Shown here: positions 53,747 to 64,000 of the stretch, piece by piece
Layout: each line of letters starts with the position of its first letter
Position numbering within the stretch: the first letter of the stretch is position 1
Assembly (NCBI RefSeq): GCF_000784735.1
Contig: NZ_JSYG01000034.1
Span: forward strand, 1 to 64,000
Reading direction: 5' to 3'
DNA: 64,000 bases
DNA from: Dickeya undicola
GTDB lineage: Bacteria > Pseudomonadota > Gammaproteobacteria > Enterobacterales > Enterobacteriaceae
The notes under the pieces: model-generated
Databases searched by the model: none
The model's input: the letters and a program-made list of their open reading frames with translations, nothing else
Told to the model about the DNA's origin: nothing
Made by a program: the position numbers and the translations under genes

Positions 53747-54910
53747 ATGCAGAATTTTACTCTCCATACCCCGACCAAAATCCTGTTCGGCGAAGGGCAA
53801 ATCGCCAGCCTGGCTGAGCAAATCCCGGCAGATGCCCGTATCCTGATCACCTACGGCGGTGGCAGCATCAAGAAAAACGGCGTATTCGACCAGGTGATCA
53901 ACGCGCTGAAAGGCCACAACGTCCTGGAATTCTCCGGTATTGAACCGAACCCGACCTACGAAACGCTGATGAAAGCGGTGGAGATTGTCCGCAAGGAAAA
54001 AATTGACTTCCTGCTGGCGGTAGGCGGCGGTTCAGTGGCGGACGGCACCAAGTTCATCGCCGCAGCGGCACACTACACCGCGGCCGAAGATCCGTGGCAT
54101 ATACTGGAAACCTGGGGTGCGCAGGTCGAAAGCGCGATTCCGCTGGGCGTGGTGTTGACCCTGCCAGCAACGGGTTCAGAATCCAACAGCGGCGCGGTCA
54201 TCACCCGTAAGAGCAGCGGCGACAAGCGGGCATTTATGAATCCGCTGGTGTGCCCGCGCTTCGCCGTGCTTGACCCGGTCGTCACCTACACCTTGCCTGA
54301 ACGTCAGATCGCCAACGGCGTAGTCGATGCCTTTGTCCATACTGTCGAACAGTACCTGACCTACCCGGCTAACGCCAAAGTGCAGGACCGCTTCGCCGAA
54401 GGGTTGCTGCTGACGCTGATCGAAGAAGGTCCGCGTGCGTTGAAAGAGCAGCAAAACTACGATGTGCGCGCCAACGTGATGTGGAGCGCCACCATGGCAC
54501 TTAACGGCCTGATCGGCGCAGGTGTGCCACAAGACTGGTCAACCCATATGTTGGGCCATGAAATCACCGCTATGCATGGGCTGGATCACGCCCAGACGCT
54601 GGCTGTTGTGCTGCCGTCGATGCTCAATGAACGTCGTGCTCAGAAGCGTGAAAAACTGCTGCAATACGCAGAGCGCGTCTGGAACCTGCGTGATGGCACC
54701 GAAGATCAGCGCATTGATGCCGCTATCGCCGCTACCCGCGCCTTCTTCGAACAGATGGGTGTACCGACCCGTCTGTCCGACTACCAGTTGGACGGCAGCT
54801 CCATTCCGGCAATGGTAGCGAAGCTGGAAGAGCACGGCATGACCGCACTGGGTGAGCACCAAGACATCACGCTGGATATCAGCCGACGTGTGTATGAAGC
54901 CGCTCGCTAA
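53747..54910 (+). CDS. yqhD: NADPH-dependent aldehyde reductase YqhD
   Basis: An iron/zinc-type alcohol dehydrogenase of 387 residues that reduces reactive aldehydes such as glyoxal-, furfural- and lipid-derived ones. The nucleotide motif GGGSVADGTKF is near residue 95. Metal ligands lie in NGVVDAFVHTVEQY, MLGHEITAMHGLDHAQTL. Likely activated by YqhC. Confidence 0.95.
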   Translation: MQNFTLHTPTKILFGEGQIASLAEQIPADARILITYGGGSIKKNGVFDQVINALKGHNVLEFSGIEPNPTYETLMKAVEIVRKEKIDFLLAVGGGSVADGTKFIAAAAHYTAAEDPWHILETWGAQVESAIPLGVVLTLPATGSESNSGAVITRKSSGDKRAFMNPLVCPRFAVLDPVVTYTLPERQIANGVVDAFVHTVEQYLTYPANAKVQDRFAEGLLLTLIEEGPRALKEQQNYDVRANVMWSATMALNGLIGAGVPQDWSTHMLGHEITAMHGLDHAQTLAVVLPSMLNERRAQKREKLLQYAERVWNLRDGTEDQRIDAAIAATRAFFEQMGVPTRLSDYQLDGSSIPAMVAKLEEHGMTALGEHQDITLDISRRVYEAAR

Positions 54911-54993
54911 CCGCAGCGGACCGACTTTCTACTACACTTAAGGGCAGGCCGCTGCTGGTGCGCAGGCACCGCCTGATGTGAAAACCGGCATTA

Positions 54994-55023
54994 AGACGCC
55001 GCCGTTCAGGCGGCGTCTTTGTC
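54994..55023 (+). terminator. Terminator after yqhD
   Basis: A perfect 10-bp stem AGACGCCGCC/GGCGGCGTCT has a GTTCA loop, followed by TTGTCTT. It separates yqhD from dkgA, which in E. coli are one operon. Confidence 0.75.
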
Positions 55024-55102
55024 TTATCGCCACATCATCGCCACCATACCGTCTGGCTATTCCAACCGCTGGGCGTTGAACGCGCATAACAAGGAGAATG
55101 AC

Positions 55103-55948
55103 ATGACGACGCAACCTCTGGTTAAACTGGCTGACGGCAATATCATGCCCCAGCTAGGACTTGGCGTCTGGCAGGCCAGCAACGAACAGGCTGCCGCTGC
55201 CGTTACCGAAGCCCTGAACATCGGTTATCGCGCCATCGATACCGCCGCCATTTACAAGAATGAAGTGGGTGTTGGCAAAGCATTACAGGACACCGATATC
55301 CCACGTAGCGATATGTTCATCACCACCAAATTATGGAACAGCGATCAGGCGCATCCGCGTCAGGCGCTGGAGGAAAGCCTGCGTAAACTGCAGTTGGAAT
55401 ATGTCGACCTGTATCTGATTCACTGGCCGTTACCGGAGCAGAATACCTACGTCGAAGCCTGGCGCAGGTTACTCAACCTCAAGGAACAGGGGCTGGCGAA
55501 AAGCGTCGGCGTCTGCAATTTCAATACGCACCACCTGCAGCGCCTGAAAGAAGAAACCGGCACAATGCCGGTTATCAATCAGATAGAACTGCACCCGCTG
55601 TTCCAGCAGCGCATGTTGCACACCTGGAACACCACCCACCACATCCAGACCGAATCCTGGAGCCCGCTGGCACAGGGGGGCGAAGGTCTGTTCGACCATC
55701 CGGTGATTCACGCGCTGGCGAAAAAATACGGCAAGACACCGGCGCAAATCGTCATTCGCTGGCATTTGGATAACGGTCTGGTCGTGATCCCTAAATCCGT
55801 GACGCCGACGCGTATCCGGGAAAACTTTGAGGTGTTTGACTTCAAACTGGAGAAAGAAGAGTTAAGCGAGATGGCTACGCTCGACTGTGGCAAACGGCTG
55901 GGGCCGGACCCTGACCTGCCGCGCAGCGATGCACCACGCAAAGACTAA
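55103..55948 (+). CDS. dkgA: 2,5-diketo-D-gluconate reductase A / methylglyoxal reductase
   Basis: An aldo-keto reductase of 281 residues. The catalytic tetrad is visible as Asp in YRAIDTAAIYKNE, Tyr in AAIYKN, Lys in TTKLWN and His in YLIHWPLPEQN. The NADPH site is VVIPKSVTPTRIRENFEV. It reduces keto-sugars and methylglyoxal. ATG 55103 has AAGGAGAA upstream. Confidence 0.94.
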   Translation: MTTQPLVKLADGNIMPQLGLGVWQASNEQAAAAVTEALNIGYRAIDTAAIYKNEVGVGKALQDTDIPRSDMFITTKLWNSDQAHPRQALEESLRKLQLEYVDLYLIHWPLPEQNTYVEAWRRLLNLKEQGLAKSVGVCNFNTHHLQRLKEETGTMPVINQIELHPLFQQRMLHTWNTTHHIQTESWSPLAQGGEGLFDHPVIHALAKKYGKTPAQIVIRWHLDNGLVVIPKSVTPTRIRENFEVFDFKLEKEELSEMATLDCGKRLGPDPDLPRSDAPRKD

Positions 55949-55979
55949 CCTCGCCCAGACCGACATTGCACCGGTTCCT

Positions 55980-56000
55980 GCCCGCGCCTGACGCGCGGGC
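55980..56000. terminator. Convergent hairpin dkgA/sufI
   Basis: An 8-bp stem GCCCGCGC/GCGCGGGC lies between convergent genes and has no T tract. Confidence 0.35.
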
Positions 56001-56008
56001 GACGTCGG

Positions 56009-57418
56009 TCAGGGCTGTACGACCAGTTGGGCGGTAGAGCCACGATCCGCCATTTCCAGCGTGTGGCTGTAATACAGGAACGGAAACTGCGGCGTGGAGA
56101 ACTGGCCGAAATACACCAACAGCTCCACATCATTTTCCACCCATACGGTGTCTTTCCAGCCACTGTCTTCCGGTGGCGTCAAACCGCCATTGACACTACG
56201 CACCAGAAACATCGCGCCCTGGATATGGAACGGCTGCGGCTGATCGGCATGTACAATCCAGCGTTCATAACGCCCGACCTGTGTTTGTACATCCACACGA
56301 TTCATGTCCCACATCGCGCCGTTGATGCCCGGCAGGCTGTCGCCAAGGCGGAACTCACGCGTCCGGCTGACTGCGCCGTCAATGATATTGTCCGCCAGCA
56401 GGCGCATCGGTAACGTGTTGGTCACCAGCGGCAGCAGCCCAGTAGGCCGCAGGGTCAAAATCGCTGATGACACCAAAATAGTGGACGGTTCAAACAACCC
56501 GCGCAGCCGCTGCATGATACTGGCCGACGCGCCAGCGGTCAGTGTCACCTCATTGCCCTGGGACATATCAACCAGCACCTCGCGACGCTCGCCGGGTGCC
56601 AGCGAAATTTGGTTCAGTGTCATCGGCGCGGGCAGAAAGCCCTGATCGTTAGCGATAAGGCTCATCGGTCGACCGTCACTCATGCGCATCACATAGCGAC
56701 GGGCATTGGATGCATTAAGCAGCCGCAAACGTACCCAGCCACGGGAGACTTCCACATACGGGTTCTGCGCGCCGTTCACCAACAGCGTGTCCCCCATAAA
56801 GCCACCGCTGCCAGGCGGGTTGTACAGCGGAGCACCAAAGTTATCCAGCCGTTTGTCCTGAATAATCAGCGGGAAATCATCTACGCCATAGTGGTTCGGG
56901 ATAGGCAGCGACTTGCTGATATTGTCCTCGACCAACCACAACCCTGCCAGACCGTTATAGACGTGCGGAGCCATACGATTGGGCGTATTCGCATGATACC
57001 AGCAGGTGGCTGCCGCCTGACGAACCGGTAACACTGGCGACCAATCCATGTTCGGCTGAATCATGCGCCCGGCTCCTCCCATCAGCGAGCCCGGCACCTG
57101 CAAACCACTGACGGTCATCGACACCGGCTCATTAAGGCGGTTGCTGTAAATCAGCTTAACGTCATCATTGCTGTATACCCGCACCGTTGGGCCAAGATAG
57201 CGGCCGTTAAACCCCCATACCGGGTTTTTCCGCTCGCCGGAGAAAGACCAGTGCGCCCGCTGCATGGTCAGAAAGACTGGCTGCCCGCGCCGGGACTCCA
57301 GCAGAGGGGGAATGGGCAGCGGGTTTTGCCCGCCATCAGCTCTGGCCGTCAGCGGCATTGCACCCGCACACAGCGCAATGCCCGAGGCCTGAAGAAACTG
57401 ACGCCGACTCAATGACAT
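56009..57418 (-). CDS. ftsP: Cell division protein FtsP (SufI)
   Basis: A periplasmic multicopper-oxidase-fold protein of 469 residues that stabilises the divisome under stress. The twin-Arg signal MSLSRRQFLQASGIALCAG directs Tat export. Three cupredoxin domains follow. The copper ligands of true oxidases are mostly missing, as in E. coli SufI. It lies downstream of plsC on the same strand, the E. coli order. Confidence 0.94.
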   Translation of the reverse strand: MSLSRRQFLQASGIALCAGAMPLTARADGGQNPLPIPPLLESRRGQPVFLTMQRAHWSFSGERKNPVWGFNGRYLGPTVRVYSNDDVKLIYSNRLNEPVSMTVSGLQVPGSLMGGAGRMIQPNMDWSPVLPVRQAAATCWYHANTPNRMAPHVYNGLAGLWLVEDNISKSLPIPNHYGVDDFPLIIQDKRLDNFGAPLYNPPGSGGFMGDTLLVNGAQNPYVEVSRGWVRLRLLNASNARRYVMRMSDGRPMSLIANDQGFLPAPMTLNQISLAPGERREVLVDMSQGNEVTLTAGASASIMQRLRGLFEPSTILVSSAILTLRPTGLLPLVTNTLPMRLLADNIIDGAVSRTREFRLGDSLPGINGAMWDMNRVDVQTQVGRYERWIVHADQPQPFHIQGAMFLVRSVNGGLTPPEDSGWKDTVWVENDVELLVYFGQFSTPQFPFLYYSHTLEMADRGSTAQLVVQP

Positions 57419-57505
57419 AATGACTCCGAAAACCTATTCAATCCTTTACTCCATCCCGAGCTAACATTTAGCCCGCAAGGTCACGCCGCGCATCCTCGCG
57501 CTGAC

Positions 57506-58243
57506 TTAGCGTTTTTCTGCCGCTTCGCGTTGTGCGACTTCGGCATCCAGCTCTGCAATTTTCGCCGCCATCAGCTCATGGCAATGAGCGGCCAGTTCAC
57601 GGACCTGTTCTTTACCGTAAGCACTGCAATCGACCGGCGGCAGCACTTCAACGATCACATGACCGTTGTTCCAGCGATTCAGCTTCACTTTTTTATGGGT
57701 GGTGGACACGCAAATCGGCACCACCGGCACACCGGCGGCAATTGCGGCGTGAAACGCACCGGTCTTGAACGGCAACAGGCCGCGTCCACGGCTACGGGTG
57801 CCTTCAGGAAACATCCACACCGAAATGTTGCGATCTTTAATATGCTTCACGACCTGTGAAATAGTACCGTGCGCTTTGGCGCGGTTATCCCGGTCAATCA
57901 ACAAGTTACCGGTCAACCAGTACAACGGGCCGAAAAACGGGATCCACACCAGACTCTTCTTGCCGACGGTCACGGTGCCGGGCATCACCACGTTTGCCGC
58001 CGTCACCATGTCATAGTTGTTCTGATGATTAGCGATATAGATGCAATTGCCGTCAATATGGGACGTTTGCGAATAACGAATTTCGACCTTAAGACCAAAC
58101 ACCACCGACAAACGCCCGAACAGGCGGCCAAATCGGGAAACATGACGGGGATCTCTCGGGGTAAACAAGCAGTACACAAATCCAGCCAGACAGAGCACCA
58201 CAGAAAAGACGATCACCACCAAAAAGCGGAGAATGAATAACAT
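57506..58243 (-). CDS. plsC: 1-acyl-sn-glycerol-3-phosphate acyltransferase
   Basis: Makes phosphatidic acid in phospholipid synthesis. The 245 residues include an N-terminal membrane helix (MLFILRFLVVIVFSVVLC), the HX4D acyl-transfer motif NHQNNYD, FPEGTRSRG and the TGAFHAAIAAGVPVVP block. ATG 58243 has GAGGT upstream and matches the E. coli start. Confidence 0.96.
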   Translation of the reverse strand: MLFILRFLVVIVFSVVLCLAGFVYCLFTPRDPRHVSRFGRLFGRLSVVFGLKVEIRYSQTSHIDGNCIYIANHQNNYDMVTAANVVMPGTVTVGKKSLVWIPFFGPLYWLTGNLLIDRDNRAKAHGTISQVVKHIKDRNISVWMFPEGTRSRGRGLLPFKTGAFHAAIAAGVPVVPICVSTTHKKVKLNRWNNGHVIVEVLPPVDCSAYGKEQVRELAAHCHELMAAKIAELDAEVAQREAAEKR

Positions 58244-58480
58244 AGCAACCTCATTAGCCAACAGCCGCCGCTAGTATAGCGACTCCGCGATAAAACACAC
58301 GGCGAACCTTGCCGCAGCAGACCGCATTGTCCACCCCAAAGTGGCTATCGGACGTACAGGGAAAGACGAAAAGGGAATCTCGACGGGAAATGCTGCCTCA
58401 GCATCGGTGCCTTTCGAAAAAGGCACCCCGTTCACGGCCCGTCGCACACAACGACAGGCCGCCAGCCACCACAAGGCGGA

Positions 58481-60787
58481 CTATTCTTCGCTGCTACCGA
58501 CGCTTGCAATACCGGCAGGTGCATCAACCTCGATGCGCTCGACTCGCTGCAAACCACGTGGCAGTGGCGTACCTTTACAGCCCCGACTGGCCTGATACTT
58601 CTGCAACTCTTCCGGGCGCAATGAGTACTTGCGTTTGCCAGCATGGAGCGTGATGGTGGATTGCGGCGCGATCGCCATCAGCCACAAGATCCGATCGTCG
58701 CCACTGGCCAGTTGCGCCGCCGGGATCGAGACGATCTTATTGCCCTTACCTTTGGACAGCTCCGGCAAGTCAGACACCGGGAACAGCAACATACGGCCAG
58801 CCGCAGTGACGGTCAGCAGCAGATCATCTTCGCGTTGCAGCTCCAGCGGCGCTAGCACGCGTGCATTGTCTGGCAGGGTCAGCACCGCTTTCCCTACCCG
58901 GTTGCGTGCTACCAGATCGGCAAAGGTGCAGATAAAGCCGTAACCGGCATCGGAAGCCAGCAGCAACCGCTGGTTGTCCGCCGCCATTAATACCTGCTCA
59001 ATGGTGGCACCCGGCGGCAGCGTCAGCTTCCCGGTCAGCGGTTCACCCTGACCACGCGCCGAGGGCAGCGTGAGTGGATCGAGCGCATAGCTGCGCCCGG
59101 TGGAGTCCATGAACACCACCGGCTGGTTGCTCTTGCCGCGCGCAGCAGCACGGTACGCGTCGCCCGCCTTATAACTCAGGCCAGACGGGTCAATATCATG
59201 CCCCTTGGCGCTACGCACCCAGCCCATTTCCGACAACACAATGGTGACCGGTTCAGACGGTGACAGGTCATGCTCGCTCATGGCTTTGGCTTCGCCGCGC
59301 TCATTCAGCGGCGAACGGCGCTCATCGCCGTAGGCTTTGGCGTCTTCCTGAATTTCTTTCTTCAGCAAGGTGTTCATTTTGCGCTCAGACGCCAGCAGCG
59401 CCTGAATCTGATCACGTTCTTTCGCCAAATCATCCTGCTCGCCACGGATCTTCATCTCTTCCAGCTTAGCCAGATGACGCAGTTTCAGTTCCAGGATGGC
59501 TTCAGCCTGGGTGTCGCTCAGGCCGAACTTCGCCATCAGCACCGGCTTCGGTTCGTCCTCGTTGCGGATGATATGAATGACTTCATCGATATTCAGGAAC
59601 GCAATCAGCAAACCTTCCAGAATATGCAGGCGCTTGAGTACCTTATCCAGCCGGAAGTTGAGACGGCGGCGCACGGTGTCGCGGCGGAACGCCAGCCACT
59701 CGGTCAGGATCTCCCGCAGCCCTTTCACACCGGGGCGGCCATCCAGACCAATCATATTCATGTTGATGCGGTAGCTTTTTTCCAGATCGGTCGTGGCGAA
59801 CAGATGATTCATCACCTGATCGGCATCCACACGACTGGAATAGGGCATTTGCAATACCAGACGGGTCGGGTTTTCGTGATCGGATTCATCGCGCAGATCA
59901 TCGATCATCGGCAGCTTTTTCGACCGCATCTGGCTGGCAATTTGCTCCAGCACTTTGGCACCGGAAACCTGATGCGGTAGAGCGGTGATGACAACTTCGA
60001 CCTTCTTCTTATTGTCGTCATCTTTTATCGTTTCTTTTTTCCAGAGAGCCCGCATACGCACCGAACCGCGGCCGCTTTCGTACATTTTGCGGATTTCGTC
60101 GCGCGGGGTGATAATTTCCGCCTCGGTGGGGAAATCCGGTGCCTGCACGTGGCGCAGCAACGCATCCAGCGGCGTCTCCGGCTCGTCGATCAGCGCTACC
60201 GCTGCCGCTGCCACTTCACGCACGTTGTGCGGCGGGATATCGGTAGCCATGCCGACCGCAATACCCGTGGTGCCGTTGAGCAGGATATTGGGCAGACGGG
60301 CAGGCAGCATTTTCGGCTCCTGCAGCGTGCCGTCAAAGTTCGGCACATAGTCCACGGTGCCTTGCCCCAGTTCGCCAAGCAGCACTTCGGCGTACTTCGA
60401 CAAACGGGACTCGGTATAACGCATGGCAGCGAACGATTTGGGATCATCCGGCGCTCCCCAGTTACCCTGACCGTCCACCAGCGGGTAACGGTAGGAGAAA
60501 GGTTGCGCCATCAGCACCATCGCCTCGTAACAGGCGCTGTCACCGTGCGGGTGATATTTACCCAGCACGTCACCCACTGTACGGGCGGATTTCTTGAATT
60601 TGGCGCTGGCGCTCAGCCCCAGTTCAGACATCGCGTATACGATACGACGCTGCACCGGCTTGAGGCCGTCGCCAATAAAAGGTAACGCCCGGTCCATGAT
60701 GACGTACATGGAGTAGTTGAGATAGGCGTTCTCAGTAAATGTGTGCAGCGCAAGACGCTCTGCGCCGTCATGAGTCATGTCACTCAT
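58481..60787 (-). CDS. parC: DNA topoisomerase IV subunit A
   Basis: Decatenates daughter chromosomes with ParE. The 768 residues contain the quinolone-region [15 protein letters not shown] (Ser and Glu both sensitive-type), the catalytic Tyr in [15 protein letters not shown], and the C-terminal beta-pinwheel ([18 protein letters not shown]). An insert of about 12 residues, [12 protein letters not shown] near residue 260, is absent from E. coli ParC. Confidence 0.96.
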   Translation of the reverse strand: MSDMTHDGAERLALHTFTENAYLNYSMYVIMDRALPFIGDGLKPVQRRIVYAMSELGLSASAKFKKSARTVGDVLGKYHPHGDSACYEAMVLMAQPFSYRYPLVDGQGNWGAPDDPKSFAAMRYTESRLSKYAEVLLGELGQGTVDYVPNFDGTLQEPKMLPARLPNILLNGTTGIAVGMATDIPPHNVREVAAAAVALIDEPETPLDALLRHVQAPDFPTEAEIITPRDEIRKMYESGRGSVRMRALWKKETIKDDDNKKKVEVVITALPHQVSGAKVLEQIASQMRSKKLPMIDDLRDESDHENPTRLVLQMPYSSRVDADQVMNHLFATTDLEKSYRINMNMIGLDGRPGVKGLREILTEWLAFRRDTVRRRLNFRLDKVLKRLHILEGLLIAFLNIDEVIHIIRNEDEPKPVLMAKFGLSDTQAEAILELKLRHLAKLEEMKIRGEQDDLAKERDQIQALLASERKMNTLLKKEIQEDAKAYGDERRSPLNERGEAKAMSEHDLSPSEPVTIVLSEMGWVRSAKGHDIDPSGLSYKAGDAYRAAARGKSNQPVVFMDSTGRSYALDPLTLPSARGQGEPLTGKLTLPPGATIEQVLMAADNQRLLLASDAGYGFICTFADLVARNRVGKAVLTLPDNARVLAPLELQREDDLLLTVTAAGRMLLFPVSDLPELSKGKGNKIVSIPAAQLASGDDRILWLMAIAPQSTITLHAGKRKYSLRPEELQKYQASRGCKGTPLPRGLQRVERIEVDAPAGIASVGSSEE

Positions 60788-61061
60788 TGATAATCCTTAA
60801 ACCGTGGCGTTTTGCCATGTTCAAAAAAACTCGCTTATTTTACGCGATGAGCCACGCGGTGGCAGAAGCTGCCCGGATAGTACCGCAAGTTGTGTCTCTC
60901 TTCACTGCATCCCGCTGCCGCAACGCCTTACCCCGTTCAAAACCGGCGATTATTGACGATTTAGCAACAGTGTTGTGCGCCACGGCACATTTTTCTTCGT
61001 AAGCCCAACGGATAGACTGGCCTGAGATACATGCCCTTTATGCCACCCGAGGTCATCAACC

Positions 61062-61643
61062 ATGCATAACGTACTCATCATCAACGCCGGAAAATCCTTC
61101 GGTCATTCCAAAGGCGAGCTTAACCGTACCCTGACGGATGTCGCCGCGTCTTTCCTGCGTGACAAAGGTCGTCAGGTTCGTATCACTACCGTCGATGACG
61201 GTTACGACATCGAACAGGAAGTACAGCATTTCCTGTGGGCCGACGCCGTCATTTACCAGATGCCAGGCTGGTGGATGGACGCGCCCTGGATCCTGAAAAA
61301 ATACGTCGACGAAGTATTCACCGCCGGGCATGGCACCCTGTTCGCCAGCGACGGACGTACCCGCGCAGATGCCAGCAAGAAATACGGTTCCGGCGGGCTA
61401 CTACAGGGCAAGCACTACCTACTGTCGCTGACCTGGAATGCACCGCTGGAAGCCTTTACCGACCCCGAGCAATTCTTCCACGGTGTCGGCGTGGATGGCG
61501 TCTACCTGCCGTTCCACAAAGCCAACCAGTTTATCGGCCTGTCGCCGCTGCCTACGTTCATCTGCAACGACGTCATCAAGCAGCCGGACGTGGAGCGGGA
61601 CATCGCCCGCTACCGTGCGCACCTTGAGCAGGTTTTCGCCTGA
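61062..61643 (+). CDS. mdaB: NADPH:quinone reductase MdaB
   Basis: A flavodoxin-fold FAD enzyme of 193 residues that reduces quinones by two electrons and protects against oxidative stress. It begins MHNVLIINAGKSFGHSKGELN, and has QMPGWWMDAPWILKKYVDEVF, the conserved family block. Divergent from parC, as in the E. coli mdaB-parC-parE area. Confidence 0.93.
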   Translation: MHNVLIINAGKSFGHSKGELNRTLTDVAASFLRDKGRQVRITTVDDGYDIEQEVQHFLWADAVIYQMPGWWMDAPWILKKYVDEVFTAGHGTLFASDGRTRADASKKYGSGGLLQGKHYLLSLTWNAPLEAFTDPEQFFHGVGVDGVYLPFHKANQFIGLSPLPTFICNDVIKQPDVERDIARYRAHLEQVFA

Positions 61644-61707
61644 TTCCGGCCACATCGCCTTAATTTACCCTCACCGATTGACCCTCGGCGTAGCGCCCGC
61701 TTCACGA

Positions 61708-62604
61708 CTAGAGCGGGTGCTGTGCCACCTTCTCGCTGAGAAAATCCAGAAAACAGACAATCCGGCTGGCTAGTTCCGTATTGCGGTAGTACACCGCATT
61801 CACCGGCAAGCGTCTGTCTAACGTTTCTTCCGCCAGCACTTGCACCAGTCGCCCGGCCGCCACATCGTCCTGGGTCATAAAATCCGACAGCCTGACAATG
61901 CCCTCTCCCCTCAGCGCCAGTTGACGCAACATTTCACCGTTGGATGCCGCAATCGTCGGTACGATCGGATAGCCATCGCCCAACGCGCTGCGCAACGGCC
62001 AAAGATTGAGTGAATCGGACTGGGTGAACCCCAGTAAGGTGTGGCCGCTCAACGCTTCTACGCTGAGCGGCGTACCGTGACGGTTCAGGTAAGCAGGACT
62101 TGCCAGAATCCGCAGCCGGGTGGCCCCCAGCAGCCGGGCATGGATGCTGGAATCACGTAGCTCGCCGATACGAATCGCCACATCGGTATGCTGTTCCAGC
62201 AAATCGATAATCACGTCATCGGTATTCAACTCCAGCGAAATGCAGGGATAACGCTGGCGAAACTCCGGGATCAAAGGCACGATCAAATGCTGCATGAATG
62301 AGGCGGCGGCATTGATACGCAACCGCCCGCTGGGCTTGCGGCGACGCAGCGCAATTTGCTCCTCTGCCAGCTCCACCCTCTGCAACACTTCCCGCGCATG
62401 TTGCAGAAATATCTGCCCTTCTTCCGACAACGCCAGACGTCGGGTAGTGCGATGCAATAACGTCATGCCGAGCTTACTTTCCAGGCGGCCCAACGCCCGG
62501 CTAATTCCAGACGTGGTCTGCCCCAGTTGCGCGGCGGCAGCGGTGACGGACCCACTGTCCACCACCACTACGAATGCCTGCATCTCTTCCAGAGTGACCT
62601 TCAT
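61708..62604 (-). CDS. LysR-family transcriptional regulator
   Basis: A 298-residue regulator with an N-terminal winged helix (SVTAAAAQLGQTTSGISRALGRLESKLG, about 18-45) and a C-terminal effector domain. Convergent with mdaB and 12 bp downstream of parE on the same strand, so it may be transcribed from the parE promoter. No target can be read from its sequence; mdaB is a candidate by proximity only. Confidence 0.92.
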   Translation of the reverse strand: MKVTLEEMQAFVVVVDSGSVTAAAAQLGQTTSGISRALGRLESKLGMTLLHRTTRRLALSEEGQIFLQHAREVLQRVELAEEQIALRRRKPSGRLRINAAASFMQHLIVPLIPEFRQRYPCISLELNTDDVIIDLLEQHTDVAIRIGELRDSSIHARLLGATRLRILASPAYLNRHGTPLSVEALSGHTLLGFTQSDSLNLWPLRSALGDGYPIVPTIAASNGEMLRQLALRGEGIVRLSDFMTQDDVAAGRLVQVLAEETLDRRLPVNAVYYRNTELASRIVCFLDFLSEKVAQHPL

Positions 62605-62616
62605 CGTGCCTGGGCG

Positions 62617-64000
<1,384 letters not shown>

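Noticed and set aside
56009-57418. A copper-resistance multicopper oxidase (CueO-like)
   Set aside because: Copper-ligand His clusters are missing and the gene lies downstream of plsC, so FtsP/SufI fits better.
60500-60560. Quinolone-resistance change in parC
   Set aside because: The segment reads GDSACYEAM with Ser and Glu, the sensitive-type residues.

Overview
The window looks like chromosome from a Dickeya-like soft-rot enterobacterium (Pectobacteriaceae). This is inferred from moderate-to-high GC, protein sequences close to but distinct from E. coli, a scrKYABR sucrose regulon, an Anbu operon, and two blocks of E. coli-like gene order joined together. No 16S gene is present, so the genus is an inference.

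Left block (about 1-21 kb, like the E. coli leuX-ridA region). A tyrosine integrase sits next to the 3' end of tRNA-Leu(CAA) (leuX), which marks one edge of an island lying to the left of the window. Then come lptG-lptF, pepA-holC-valS, a chemoreceptor, a secreted MetX-like hydrolase, yjgM, rraB, argI with paired ARG boxes, an aryl-beta-glucoside PTS/bglA operon with LacI-type operators, tabA, pyrL-pyrBI with its attenuator, and ridA.

Middle block (about 21-48 kb, accessory-rich). An overlapping operon encodes a circularly permuted ATP-grasp protein, an alpha-E protein, a transglutaminase and the proteasome-like peptidase Anbu. It is followed by an AT-rich insert carrying an LprI-like secreted protein and a HEPN protein resembling the phage-defence protein ApeA. 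Next are a peptide-type ABC importer with a homocysteine S-methyltransferase, the anaerobic ribonucleotide reductase nrdDG with NrdR and FNR sites, yhbP and an Ail/OmpX-like porin. A decayed type I-E CRISPR-Cas locus follows (deleted cas3 remnant, intact cas8e, one solitary repeat), then the sucrose regulon scrK / scrYAB-scrR.

Right block (about 48-64 kb, like the E. coli exbD-parE region). It holds exbD-exbB, metC, a 153-bp MITE-like element with a TTA target duplication, yghB, yqhC, an NfsA-like nitroreductase, yqhD, dkgA, sufI, plsC, parC, mdaB, a LysR regulator and the C-terminal part of parE, which runs off the right end.

The most interesting items are the CRISPR-Cas remnant, the ApeA-like gene, the Anbu operon, the TTA-flanked MITE, three copies of an interspersed palindromic repeat, and the transporter/methyltransferase pairing. 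I did not find a convincing entirely new system.
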